A DNA stretch of 20,799 nt, from IMG/VR virus record IMGVR_UViG_3300038701_001253, positions 1 through 20,799 of that record. One strand, given 5' to 3'. Position numbers and translations under genes: made by a program. Under the pieces are notes generated by a model, which did not search any database, had not been told where the DNA came from, and saw only the letters and a program-made list of their open reading frames with translations. Origin of the DNA: a virus. This document shows positions 7,681 through 15,315 of this stretch, in pieces. Numbering within the stretch: position 1 is the stretch's first letter; each line of letters opens with the position of its first letter.

Positions 7681-8244
7681 TTAAGCTGATAATGCGTCTA
7701 AAACTGCGATGTTGGCATCTGTTGTTGCACTTTCATCAAAAACTAATTCCATATTGGTATGACCACCGCTCAATGTAATAGTGCTTGCCGTAGGGTCATT
7801 GAGAACCGTTCCTGTTGTTCCAGTTCCTGCACTACATTTTAGTCCGAAATTCTCGTAGTTCGTGGTGTCTATTCCCCAAGCTGTGATTGACCCATTTGCT
7901 TCTTCTGCAAATACAAATGCGCCCTCAACATCAATAAGCTCATCAATGGCAGCTTTGTCAGCAGCTAACTTGTGATATAAAACAAGGTTTACATTTTGAG
8001 TACGGATATTTGCATTTTCGCCTACCGCAACTTCAAACCCTGCGCTATTCTTTTCACGCCTTCCGATAAACTTCTTTAAGGTTTTAGTTTCAGTTAAAGT
8101 GATAGCTGTTATTTCGTGTCCGCTAATAGTTAGGTCAGATATATCTTCAAGCTCTCCTATCCAAACTCTACGGTCAACACCCCCTATTTTTTTCAAAGCT
8201 GCGCAAGTGGGGTCTAATCCTGCTGTTAAATCTGTACAAGCCAT
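7681..8244 (-). CDS. Probable major tail tube protein
   Basis: Protein of 187 residues, beta-rich through most of its length. It begins MACTDLTAGL with a second Cys at about 14 and an IGGVDRRVWIG strand, an N-terminal pattern (MAC, Cys, GG, hydrophobic strand) that I associate with tail-tube proteins of Bacteroidota phages. The C-terminal 50 residues (GTTGTVLNDPTASTITLSG) look like an added beta domain. It follows the capsid gene after a short gap that holds a hairpin, and it lies far from the tape measure, which is unusual for a tube gene. A head decoration protein is the main alternative. Confidence 0.45.
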   Translation of the reverse strand: MACTDLTAGLDPTCAALKKIGGVDRRVWIGELEDISDLTISGHEITAITLTETKTLKKFIGRREKNSAGFEVAVGENANIRTQNVNLVLYHKLAADKAAIDELIDVEGAFVFAEEANGSITAWGIDTTNYENFGLKCSAGTGTTGTVLNDPTASTITLSGGHTNMELVFDESATTDANIAVLDALSA

Positions 8245-8259
8245 TTATTGAATATTATA

Positions 8260-8279
8260 AGAGGGGACAAAGCCCCTCT
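8260..8279 (-). terminator. Hairpin between capsid and tube-like genes
   Basis: Seven-base-pair GC-rich stem (AGAGGGG / CCCCTCT) with a six-base loop, just after the capsid stop and 16 bases before the next start. On the minus strand it is followed by TATAATATT, not a clean T run. A weak terminator or an mRNA-stabilising end for the capsid transcript is more likely than a full stop, since the genes beyond continue on the same strand. Confidence 0.5.
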
Positions 8280-8292
8280 ATTGGTTAGTTGA

Positions 8293-9474
8293 TTATGCTG
8301 GTCTTAGGTAAGTGATTTCATTACCGTAAACGAAATTGATGTCTGACTTCATTCTCGCCTTGTATCTGAATACTTGGTCAAGAGTGGTCTGTCTCATATC
8401 TACGGTCTCGATGTTGTTCTCATCATCAAGTAAATCAAATCCTAACATTACGTTACTAGGAGACCATCCGCCAATCGTGTTTGGCTTAGCGTGGTTTAGA
8501 ACCGTTAGCTTTTGACCTAAGTAATCCATTTCTTTAGTTCCTACAAAATAACTTCCTGCACCGTTAGCTACGGTGGCTTGAGCTTTAGCATAAGCACGTT
8601 GCACGTGTAACGGCACTACCATTTTAAAATCTGGTAATGTTCTTACCTTATCTGGAATACTGTTGTAAAAGTTATCCAGAGCCTCCATAACATTAACGGC
8701 TGCGATAAACTCAACAGTTCCTTCAGTTGAAGCTGTACCAGTTGTAGTTGCGTTTAATTCAAAAGTTGTAGTAGTCAGTACACTTATTTGAAAGGATTGA
8801 CCGTTAATAGTTGCACCACCTACTTGCTGACCTTGTCCAGTCCCTAGTATAGTTACAACCTCTCCTGTTTGTAATCCGTGTGCAGCAGAAGTTGTTACCA
8901 CCCCATTTGCAGCAGTCGTAATACCTGAGATAGTTGCAGTTCCACTTGAATTAGCAGTTGATAACTTCTTAACAGTAGAGCCCGCCTCAAAACGTCCATA
9001 CAATCCTAAATATGCAGCAGTAAATGAAGCTGTTGCTTGAGTAACTCCGCTCTTTCCAAGTAGGTACAACTGCTCATTGGCAATACCTATCTGGTCTGTG
9101 ATATACTGAACTGCAAAACTCTCAACATCTGGTGTTGGGTCGTAGTCGTTCATTGAACCAGGTCTTTGTCTCATACTCTGCCAAGTGGTTCGTAATTTTG
9201 AGTAATCCATTTGAAGCATTACCTCATATGGAACTGGGTCTATATACTCTTCATCTAGTGTTAATCCGCTAGATTGAGAATTGAAAGTTGCAGCAGGGTC
9301 TTGAAACTCTACGCCAATATCTGCTTTGTGTAATACTTTTCTTTTCTTAATTTCTGATAAAGGGGTAACAAGTCCTTTTTCAACAATACCATCTTTTGAT
9401 AGTAAGGCACGGGCAATTAGCTTTTCTAATTCTTCCCCTGCGTAGGTGTTTGTGGTTAATGTAATATCTGCCAT
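8293..9474 (-). CDS. Major capsid protein with inserted beta domain
   Basis: Forms the icosahedral head shell. It has 393 residues. The N-terminal part (1-160) and C-terminal part (259-393) fit an HK97-like capsid protein: an early acidic and helical arm, DYSKLRTTW, a long helix 116-140, then NVMEALDNFYNSIP, FKMVVPLHVQRAYAKAQ, and a terminal beta region ending in EITYLRPA. Residues about 172-258 do not look like the core fold: they are Thr/Gly/Ala-rich and carry SAAHGLQTGEVVTI, NGQSF and TTTTFEL, a small beta-sandwich pattern seen in many phage structural proteins. Its position after the protease-scaffold gene supports the call. No separate prohead cleavage site can be assigned by eye. Confidence 0.8.
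   Translation of the reverse strand: MADITLTTNTYAGEELEKLIARALLSKDGIVEKGLVTPLSEIKKRKVLHKADIGVEFQDPAATFNSQSSGLTLDEEYIDPVPYEVMLQMDYSKLRTTWQSMRQRPGSMNDYDPTPDVESFAVQYITDQIGIANEQLYLLGKSGVTQATASFTAAYLGLYGRFEAGSTVKKLSTANSSGTATISGITTAANGVVTTSAAHGLQTGEVVTILGTGQGQQVGGATINGQSFQISVLTTTTFELNATTTGTASTEGTVEFIAAVNVMEALDNFYNSIPDKVRTLPDFKMVVPLHVQRAYAKAQATVANGAGSYFVGTKEMDYLGQKLTVLNHAKPNTIGGWSPSNVMLGFDLLDDENNIETVDMRQTTLDQVFRYKARMKSDINFVYGNEITYLRPA
8701..8961 (-). other. Inserted surface-type domain in the capsid protein
   Basis: Codons about 172-258 of the capsid gene. The segment shows the pattern HGL-TGE-VVTI ... NG-F-I ... TTTTFEL, a small all-beta module that recurs in phage tube, fibre and capsid proteins, while sequence on both sides reads as capsid core. 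Boundaries are approximate. An insertion here would most simply form an outward-facing domain that decorates the capsomer. Confidence 0.55.
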
Positions 9475-9489
9475 TTTCTTGGTCTTTGG

Positions 9490-10041
9490 TTAGTTAGTTT
9501 TTCTTTCTCTGGTCATATTAAGTACCGCCTGTCTCATAGTTGTTGGAGTCTCGATATTTTGAGAAGCTTCAGCAGGGGCGGGTACACTTTTCTTAAATGC
9601 TAAAACCTCTTTTTTAAGGTTCTGTAAAGACTCCTTCGCCTCTTCATTTACTTTCTTCGCTTCATCTAAAGAGTTTTGCAACTCATTATTCTTGGCGTTT
9701 GCAGTTTCTAATTCAGCTTTTAAAGCTTCCATTGCTTCGTCTTCTTCTGGTGCTTTTTCAACACTTTCAATTTTACCTTCAGCAACCGTTACTTTAGTGC
9801 CGTCCTCAAATGTGTGTTCACCATCGGTTGCAGGGCTTTGGTTTCCGTCTGCATCTACTATGTAGATAGTTTTACCTAGCCAATCTTCGCCTTCTTCAGC
9901 TTCTACTACTACGGCTTGACCTTCTTTGGTTGTGCCTTCTATTAGGTTTACAGCTTCAGGTTTTTTCATTGAGTTTAAAATCGTGTCAATTTTCTCGCTC
10001 ATTGATTTTCTCCAAAAGCTTTCTTCTTTCTGTTCTGACAT
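9490..10041 (-). CDS. Possible nested scaffold from an internal start
   Basis: In frame with the protease, ATG codon 204 (at 10041) is preceded by the A-rich stretch CCAAAAATAAA, the kind of leader that helps initiation in Bacteroidota. Translation from it would give a 183-residue protein beginning MSEQKEESFWRK, with the whole beta module and coiled coil but no protease. This is the arrangement of lambda C and Nu3, where the scaffold is made from an internal start. The domain boundary falls just before this codon. No direct evidence of internal initiation can come from sequence alone. Confidence 0.35.
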   Translation of the reverse strand: MSEQKEESFWRKSMSEKIDTILNSMKKPEAVNLIEGTTKEGQAVVVEAEEGEDWLGKTIYIVDADGNQSPATDGEHTFEDGTKVTVAEGKIESVEKAPEEDEAMEALKAELETANAKNNELQNSLDEAKKVNEEAKESLQNLKKEVLAFKKSVPAPAEASQNIETPTTMRQAVLNMTRERKTN

Positions 10042-10650
10042 TTTATTTTTGGTTATGTGGTTTAGAATTAAATCTGGAATTGCAATGTTTACAGTAGGTG
10101 AGTATATGGCAGAGGCAAAACCTAACTCCATCATTAGGCTTGCATCTAAAAATTTTTCTTGTGCCATATAGTTTTTAAGAGCCTCTCTTTTATCTTCTCC
10201 TAACTCTGAGCAATAAAGGTTAAGAAGCTTGTTATCCATAGCGTCTGTTTCCTCTTTAAGCTTTCCTAACTCTACTGAGTTTAACTGAACGTGCGCTAAA
10301 GCTTGAGGACTCATCCAAGCGTTATGAATATAACCACCACCCGAAGTGCTTACAAAACGGTTTTCGATAGGTGCAGCCAGTTGTATTACAGAAGCAATAC
10401 TATTGGTCTTATACGCTATCGTCTTAATTTTTTTACCTGAGTTCTTTAAAAGGTCGTAGATTTCAAACCCTTGAGAAGTTGAACCACCATCACTAGATAT
10501 TTCAGCAACAATTTCTTCAGCGTCTTTATTCTCTTTTAGAAAATTACGACAGTCATTGGCTGAAAATGTTAGCCCATCATCCTGAAGTAAAGCATTGATT
10601 TGTTGCTTTTCCCCAATCTTTCCATTAATGTGTAAAGTCGCACTTTTCAT
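9490..10650 (-). CDS. ClpP-like head maturation protease fused to scaffold
   Basis: Protein of 386 residues in two parts. Residues 1-190 match phage ClpP/S49-type prohead proteases: ISSDGGSTSQGFEIYDLL (51-68), the nucleophile region TNSIASVIQLAA with likely catalytic Ser84, and GGYIHNAW with likely catalytic His109. The third catalytic residue cannot be placed with certainty; the usual Asp near the end of this region is replaced in MELGFASAIY. Residues 204-386 look like scaffold: a basic start, a beta module (about 230-298) rich in Gly and Asp, then a long coiled coil (about 300-355) and a basic tail. It precedes the capsid gene by 15 bases. It is the first gene of the head block, and a promoter-like site lies just upstream. 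Confidence 0.75.
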   Translation of the reverse strand: MKSATLHINGKIGEKQQINALLQDDGLTFSANDCRNFLKENKDAEEIVAEISSDGGSTSQGFEIYDLLKNSGKKIKTIAYKTNSIASVIQLAAPIENRFVSTSGGGYIHNAWMSPQALAHVQLNSVELGKLKEETDAMDNKLLNLYCSELGEDKREALKNYMAQEKFLDASLMMELGFASAIYSPTVNIAIPDLILNHITKNKMSEQKEESFWRKSMSEKIDTILNSMKKPEAVNLIEGTTKEGQAVVVEAEEGEDWLGKTIYIVDADGNQSPATDGEHTFEDGTKVTVAEGKIESVEKAPEEDEAMEALKAELETANAKNNELQNSLDEAKKVNEEAKESLQNLKKEVLAFKKSVPAPAEASQNIETPTTMRQAVLNMTRERKTN

Positions 10651-10679
10651 TACAACAAAAATGCTTATCTTTATTTAGA

Positions 10680-10708
10680 CTAAATTAGAATTGTGTATTT
10701 TTACACAA
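10680..10708 (-). promoter_or_regulatory. Promoter-like site for the head operon
   Basis: On the minus strand: TTG (10708-10706), an 18-base spacer, then TAATTTAG (10687-10680), one mismatch from the Bacteroidota -7 motif TAnnTTTG. The expected transcript would start near 10674 and give a leader of about 25 bases before the protease ATG at 10650. The TTG lies inside the inverted repeat, so a protein bound there would block it. Confidence 0.45.
10691..10708. promoter_or_regulatory. Inverted repeat, candidate RHH operator
   Basis: Perfect 7-bp inverted repeat TTGTGTA-TTTT-TACACAA centred between the protease start and the divergent small regulator gene. It contains the TTG element of both divergent promoter-like sites. 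Ribbon-helix-helix proteins commonly bind short palindromes next to their own gene, so this is the natural candidate site. A hairpin in RNA is the alternative, but the stem is AT-rich and weak. Confidence 0.5.
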
Positions 10709-10718
10709 CTTAATTTTA
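10691..10718 (+). promoter_or_regulatory. Promoter-like site for the RHH gene
   Basis: On the plus strand: TTG (10691-10693), a 17-base spacer, then TAATTTTA (10711-10718), close to TAnnTTTG. The ATG of the regulator begins five bases further on, at 10723, so a transcript from this site would be leaderless or nearly so. Confidence 0.4.
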
Positions 10719-10722
10719 CAGT

Positions 10723-10866
10723 ATGAGCAATGTAAAAAGGGTTTCTCTGGATTTAGATAAGGAAACTAAGGAAAGAGTGAAAAACAAAGCCTTTGATGAA
10801 GGGCGCAATATAAGCGGATACCTTCGTAATTTAATTAGGGAAGACTTGGTAAATTCTAACTACTGA
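10723..10866 (+). CDS. Ribbon-helix-helix DNA-binding protein
   Basis: Small regulator of 47 residues and the only plus-strand gene in the window. It fits the Arc/CopG ribbon-helix-helix fold: strand 4-10 (VKRVSLD), helix A about 12-26, the turn EGRNIS, and helix B about 30-41 with GYLRNLIRE. Proteins of this type bind DNA as dimers by placing the strand pair in the major groove. It has no partner toxin: the converging neighbour is a membrane protein on the other strand, and the two genes overlap tail to tail by seven bases. The start lies 14 bases from an inverted repeat shared with the promoter-like region of the head operon, so autoregulation and control of the protease-capsid genes are likely roles. 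Confidence 0.72.
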   Translation: MSNVKRVSLDLDKETKERVKNKAFDEGRNISGYLRNLIREDLVNSNY

Positions 10867-11135
10867 TTGAAAGAGTCTTCAATTTCTTTTTCCCGCCTTT
10901 TGATTTCATTAAGAACGGGGTTATTTTTTACGCTTATAACAAAAGGTACATCTGGGTACTTTTGATTATGCATCCTTTCAGCAGTTAGTATTTGTTCTGC
11001 TTCTTTTTGGTAAGCCATTTGTTCATCATAGAACACGTTACGCTTCTTTTCTTTTCTATTTTTTTTGATGCGCTCTACATTCTTCCAAACGGAATAAACA
11101 AAAACAAGAATAAAAAATAGTGCTACAAAAGCCAT
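10860..11135 (-). CDS. Single-span membrane protein after the tape measure
   Basis: Protein of 91 residues with one membrane segment at the very start (about 2-17, FVALFFILVFVYSVW), then a strongly basic stretch (KKNRKEKKR) that should sit in the cytoplasm, then a charged helical tail. It begins 17 bases after the tape measure stop and ends seven bases into the convergent regulator gene. TATATTTG at 11148-11141 resembles a -7 motif, but I see no TTG at the right distance. I do not recognise the family. It could help tail DNA cross the inner membrane, or modify the host envelope. Confidence 0.5.
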   Translation of the reverse strand: MAFVALFFILVFVYSVWKNVERIKKNRKEKKRNVFYDEQMAYQKEAEQILTAERMHNQKYPDVPFVISVKNNPVLNEIKRREKEIEDSFNQ

Positions 11136-11152
11136 AGCTACAAATATAACTA

Positions 11153-13462
11153 TTAATCAGTTACGGTGGCTACGTTCTGAACTTCCGATAAGTCAGATTG
11201 AGAATTATTAATATCCGTAACGCTAACAAATAGCTGTAAATCAGCAATATCACTTTTTAATGAACCTATTGCGCTTTCTATACCTCTATTACTATTACTT
11301 TGAATGCTACGTGCCACAATACCACCATCATTAAGATAGTTTTTAGGGTTTCCAAATGCTGCGCCCCCTGTAAGTTGATTAACATTACTTAAAGCTGCAA
11401 GGTGTCCCCTGGCATTTTTATTTACAACTGCAATAGTTTCTTCTGCTTCTGCTTCAAAGGCAGTACCATCTGAGCCAACGAATTTAGTGCCACCTTGACT
11501 ATGAGGCTTGCCCCCTACTGGGATTAAACCACCTTTTTCAAGTTTTGGAATATTAGCACTTGCTATTTTAGCCACATTGGCTATACCCGTCGCTATTGCA
11601 ATACCTGAGTTTATAAAGTTTAATGGTGGTGGCGATGCTGCTAAAGCTTTGTTTGCTGCCAAATAGGTGCTTTGTGTTGCTTCTGCAATAGCCAAAGCCT
11701 TGTATGCAGCACTATCTTTGTTAAATAGGGCTTTACCTTGTGCTAAAGAATTAGCGATGCTTGCTTGCTTGCTTTGCTCGTTGGCAATCTCTAACTTGTC
11801 AAGTGCTTCCTTTGCTTTTACTTCTCTTTCTTTCTGAGATATTTTAGCATCTGTTATCTCGGTTTGGGTGGCAAGGCTCATTTCTCCAAATTCAGCCTCT
11901 AAATCCGCCCTTAATAATAAACCCGCAAGCTCTATATCAAATAGCGATTGTTCGTATTGCTCTTTTGATATTTGACCTTCTAGGTAACGGTTCTTTTCTT
12001 GTTCAATTAGCCTAGTGGTGGTTTCTTCTGTTTCTGCCAATAACTTTTCTTGCGCTTCTTTTCTGTCGGCTTCATCTTTTTTAATTCGGTCAGCCTCTTC
12101 TTTTTCTAAAGCTAGTCTATTACTAACTGCTTTTTCTTGCAACTCTCTAAGTCCGTCTGCTTGTGATTTGTCTAATCGTATTAAGTCGGCTTTAAGCTGT
12201 GCCTCTTTTTCTAAATCTTCAAGCTTACTATCTGATAAACTATTTTCTAATTGTGTTAGGGCTAACCTTTCTTTTGCAATGGTCTTTTCTTCTGCAAATA
12301 ACTGTTTGGTTAATTCTTGTGCTTTTTCACTAGCTGCTAACCTTTCTGCTGCGCTCTTATTCTCTTTGTCATTTGCATCCAGTCGAGCTTCGGCAATCTC
12401 ACTTTCTAACTTAGCCCTACTAGTCAGTAAGTCAATTTCTTTTCTTCTTAAAGCATTTTGGCGGTCTGCCAGTTCTTGCCCTTGCTTAGTATCTTTTGCA
12501 ACTTCTTCAGCTACTTCTTTTACCTTTTCTTTTATAGCATCAAATGCGCTTACGGCGGTATCTGAAACGCTCTCTAACCCTGTTACTACTTTCCCTACAC
12601 TATCCAATGCTACCTTTCCCGCTTCGCTAAATTGACCGCTAAAAAGTAATTTAATAGACTTACCTAAATTTGGTATTAGTTCTAATATGCCTTGAAAACG
12701 GTTTATAATATTCTGCTTTATTAGATTACCAAAATCAAGCAATGCCTCTTTAGGGTTGGAAAATAGATTAACTAGCAATTCCCCTGCATCACGTACTAAG
12801 TCCATAACTGTACCTAGTAGAGTACTAAAGAATGTAGTTACCTTATTCAACCTTTCCTGACCTTCTGCACTTCCTTTAAGGTAAGCTATAACAGCCCCAA
12901 ACGCTGCGCCTATTGCTGCTAAGGTTAAGCCTAATGGCGTAGCTATAAAAGCTTTTGCAGCGGTTGTCATTGCTCGTATTCCTGTTGTAGCTGCTGCCAA
13001 TGGTGCGGGTAAGCCCTGTAAGGCACTTTGATAGTTACCTACATTTCTAGTATTGTTTCCTACATTGCCCTCAAGTCTTTTTAACTCATCAGACTGGCTT
13101 TTAATCTGCTTCTTTAGGTCTTGCCCTGCTTTTGTATTATCTCTTTCGGAAGCACTAAGATTATTATAAGCAACCGTTGCTTGTGATAGCTGCTGCCTAA
13201 GTTGTGTAATACTACCTTTATTAGCTTGATTGGCTCTATTGTTAGCATCAATAACACGATTATTTTCACGCATTACCTTACTATTGACTCTTATATCCGA
13301 AGCGTTCTTCTGATATTGGTCGCTATTCTCTTTCCCAACGGATTTAAGTTGCTTATTTAGCTCAATGAGTTTCTTTTGTTCGGCTGCTAAAGCTTGATTT
13401 TCTTTCAATGCCTTGTCAGCACCATCAAACTGTATTTCTAATATTACTTGCTCCTTATTCAC
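11153..13462 (-). CDS. Tape measure protein
   Basis: Sets tail length and is ejected with the DNA. It has 769 residues; at about 1.5 angstrom per residue the tail would be up to roughly 115 nm. Residues 1-145 are helical and Gln/Asn/Lys-rich. Residues about 170-195 are hydrophobic and Ala/Gly-rich (FIATPLGLTLAAIGAAFGAV). Residues about 325-600 form a long charged coiled coil. Residues about 600-640 are a second Ala-rich hydrophobic stretch, followed by the KGGLIPVGGKPHSQGG motif common near the C-terminus of tape measures in Bacteroidota phages. The start is GTG at 13462, overlapping the previous stop as GTGA. No tail-assembly chaperone pair precedes it, which is unusual. Confidence 0.85.
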   Translation of the reverse strand: MNKEQVILEIQFDGADKALKENQALAAEQKKLIELNKQLKSVGKENSDQYQKNASDIRVNSKVMRENNRVIDANNRANQANKGSITQLRQQLSQATVAYNNLSASERDNTKAGQDLKKQIKSQSDELKRLEGNVGNNTRNVGNYQSALQGLPAPLAAATTGIRAMTTAAKAFIATPLGLTLAAIGAAFGAVIAYLKGSAEGQERLNKVTTFFSTLLGTVMDLVRDAGELLVNLFSNPKEALLDFGNLIKQNIINRFQGILELIPNLGKSIKLLFSGQFSEAGKVALDSVGKVVTGLESVSDTAVSAFDAIKEKVKEVAEEVAKDTKQGQELADRQNALRRKEIDLLTSRAKLESEIAEARLDANDKENKSAAERLAASEKAQELTKQLFAEEKTIAKERLALTQLENSLSDSKLEDLEKEAQLKADLIRLDKSQADGLRELQEKAVSNRLALEKEEADRIKKDEADRKEAQEKLLAETEETTTRLIEQEKNRYLEGQISKEQYEQSLFDIELAGLLLRADLEAEFGEMSLATQTEITDAKISQKEREVKAKEALDKLEIANEQSKQASIANSLAQGKALFNKDSAAYKALAIAEATQSTYLAANKALAASPPPLNFINSGIAIATGIANVAKIASANIPKLEKGGLIPVGGKPHSQGGTKFVGSDGTAFEAEAEETIAVVNKNARGHLAALSNVNQLTGGAAFGNPKNYLNDGGIVARSIQSNSNRGIESAIGSLKSDIADLQLFVSVTDINNSQSDLSEVQNVATVTD

Positions 13463-15315
13463 AACCTTAATAGTTTAACTTTAGTAGATTTTCCTTGCTG
13501 ATATTGGTTTACTTCTAGTATGAACCAATATTCTTTTTCTAAGAATACAGGAACTGTAATATCTAATTGATTAATGTCCGTTACATCTAGCCTCACATAA
13601 CACTCCAATATCTTGGCTTTATCAAATGCTGCTGTAAAAGCTGTATAGTTTTCAGAAACGACTGTATCAAAATCCTTAAAGGTTAGATTAGCTTGATTTG
13701 CGGGTGCTGTTTCTCCTGTGATGGTTACTAGAAAATCATTATTAACTTCTGCTTGTGCAATTCTATACTTTGGGTCTAGGTCTGGCTCATCGTAGCTTGT
13801 TCCTGAGCCTGAATATCTGGGTATTAAAATACATTGTTCACTCTCGGTAAATACATTAGAAATGCCACTTGCAGCATATTTGCTTTCGTAGGCTGTTGCT
13901 TCTAGTTTTAGGTTTTCATCTGCTATTGTAAAAGAACTATTGCCTAGTTCGTTATTGGCTTTATAAATAGGGTCATCATCTGAACCCTCAGCCCATTTTA
14001 AAAAGTTAGTTTGTGCGTATTCTTTTAACCTAAATTGATAACTTATTTTGTAGGCTCTATCCACTTTATCACTCCAATCTTTTGCAAAGGGTTTGCGTGC
14101 TGCTATGGTATTGAAAGGTACATAGGTAATGTACTTAGTTTGGGCGTTGGTAATTAATAAAGCGTTTTGCCTTACTGCTTCTAACAAAAAGAGGTTTCTA
14201 ATTTTAAGGTCTGGCATTTGGTCTGCTAAGTGTATTAGCTGCCCATCATTTATGGGTTCACTCCCCGAAATAATCTCAAAATAACTTCCTGCCTTAATGG
14301 TTATTGCCGTGCCGCCCACAGCGGTTGTTACTCTAACCTCATAAACGCTTTCGTTTGCAGCGTAGCCGTTTAACTCTATATCAACCGCTTCATTATTTGG
14401 ATTAACAATAGACTTAGTTTGAATAGGTGGGTTAACTCCTCTTTTTACAAAATCAACATTAATTGTACCAATAGCGGGTTCATCTATGATAATGTGTAAC
14501 TTGATATTGTAGCTCCCATTTGCCCTAAGTGCAAACCCATCATAAGGGAAAGGGGCGGAACTGATACTAAATTCTTTGTCTGAAGGGTCGTAGTCTAAAG
14601 TATCAAATTGTACTAATCTTGATTGGTCTATACCCCCAGTTGTAAAGTCAGCAGATAAAGACATTTTTGCTTTTACAAAATCTGCCGTTATATTCCTGAA
14701 GTCTTGCTTACTAAAAGGCAAATAAGTAACCCCGCTTGCGCTGTCAATAGTCCATCCGTATAAATCTGCAGCCCTTTGTAAAAGTGTAAACATTTTAACA
14801 GCGGGAAAGAAGTCGGTGTGTGGTCTAGTGCCTTTAACTACATCCGTCCAACGACCATAGTTTATATTTGGGTAAATAACATCATCTAAACTTGCACGCT
14901 TTGAATTTACATTGCTTGCTGTCCAATCGTGGTCAAGGTCTGTAAGGTCTAATTCTGTTAGTTTAGTATCTCCTAGTAAATCAAAGAAATCACTAGCCCC
15001 TTGAAAGAAACGTAGTTGAAAATACTCTGCGCTTTCTTGAATAGTAGCAAACCCTTTATAAACTGTTAGGTCATTAATTTTTATTTCTGCGCTTAATCTT
15101 TGGTAAGGTAGCCCATCCCTTGCTTGTGAACTACTCAGGTTTCCCAGGTGCTTTACATTGTTGTTCGTTCTAGCAACTTTAACCTTGCTGCTATAAGAAC
15201 CACCTCTTGCCACAATATCATTGAATTGAGCCTCTGAAAAACTCAAAGCAATATCCTGAGAGGGTGGAAGCCCATCAAGTACTTTATCTCGGTCTAGGAT
15301 TATACTAACTTTCAT
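13459..15315 (-). CDS. Large tail or baseplate protein
   Basis: Protein of 618 residues with mixed beta structure. The N-terminal 120 residues (ILDRDKVLDGLPPSQDIALSFSE, then FQLRFFQGASDFFDLLGD) resemble proteins of Bacteroidota prophages that I know only as tail or baseplate components. A central part (about 170-400) holds two beta domains around a helical stretch LFLLEAVRQNALLITN, and the C-terminal part is beta-rich. It starts 11 bases inside the previous gene and ends in a GTGA overlap with the tape measure. Its size and place next to the tape measure suggest a distal tail (Dit/Tal-like) protein, although those normally follow the tape measure. Confidence 0.5.
   Translation of the reverse strand: MKVSIILDRDKVLDGLPPSQDIALSFSEAQFNDIVARGGSYSSKVKVARTNNNVKHLGNLSSSQARDGLPYQRLSAEIKINDLTVYKGFATIQESAEYFQLRFFQGASDFFDLLGDTKLTELDLTDLDHDWTASNVNSKRASLDDVIYPNINYGRWTDVVKGTRPHTDFFPAVKMFTLLQRAADLYGWTIDSASGVTYLPFSKQDFRNITADFVKAKMSLSADFTTGGIDQSRLVQFDTLDYDPSDKEFSISSAPFPYDGFALRANGSYNIKLHIIIDEPAIGTINVDFVKRGVNPPIQTKSIVNPNNEAVDIELNGYAANESVYEVRVTTAVGGTAITIKAGSYFEIISGSEPINDGQLIHLADQMPDLKIRNLFLLEAVRQNALLITNAQTKYITYVPFNTIAARKPFAKDWSDKVDRAYKISYQFRLKEYAQTNFLKWAEGSDDDPIYKANNELGNSSFTIADENLKLEATAYESKYAASGISNVFTESEQCILIPRYSGSGTSYDEPDLDPKYRIAQAEVNNDFLVTITGETAPANQANLTFKDFDTVVSENYTAFTAAFDKAKILECYVRLDVTDINQLDITVPVFLEKEYWFILEVNQYQQGKSTKVKLLRL

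Noticed and set aside
10691-10708. Inverted repeat as a Rho-independent terminator
   Set aside because: The stem is seven pairs, mostly A-T, with no following T run on either strand; its place between divergent starts fits an operator better.
10723-11135. RHH gene plus adjacent 91-aa gene as a toxin-antitoxin pair
   Set aside because: They are convergent rather than in one operon, and the 91-aa protein is a single-span membrane protein with a long charged tail; no known toxin fold is visible.
11141-11148. TATATTTG on the minus strand as a promoter for the 91-aa gene
   Set aside because: It matches the -7 motif, but no TTG lies at 17-23 bases upstream, and the transcript would start at the ATG itself; too weak to list.
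12015-12635. Plus-strand open frame of 206 codons, Ser-rich
   Set aside because: It is the antisense of the Lys/Glu/Ala-rich coiled coil of the tape measure, whose codon bias leaves the opposite frame free of stops. No domain is visible.
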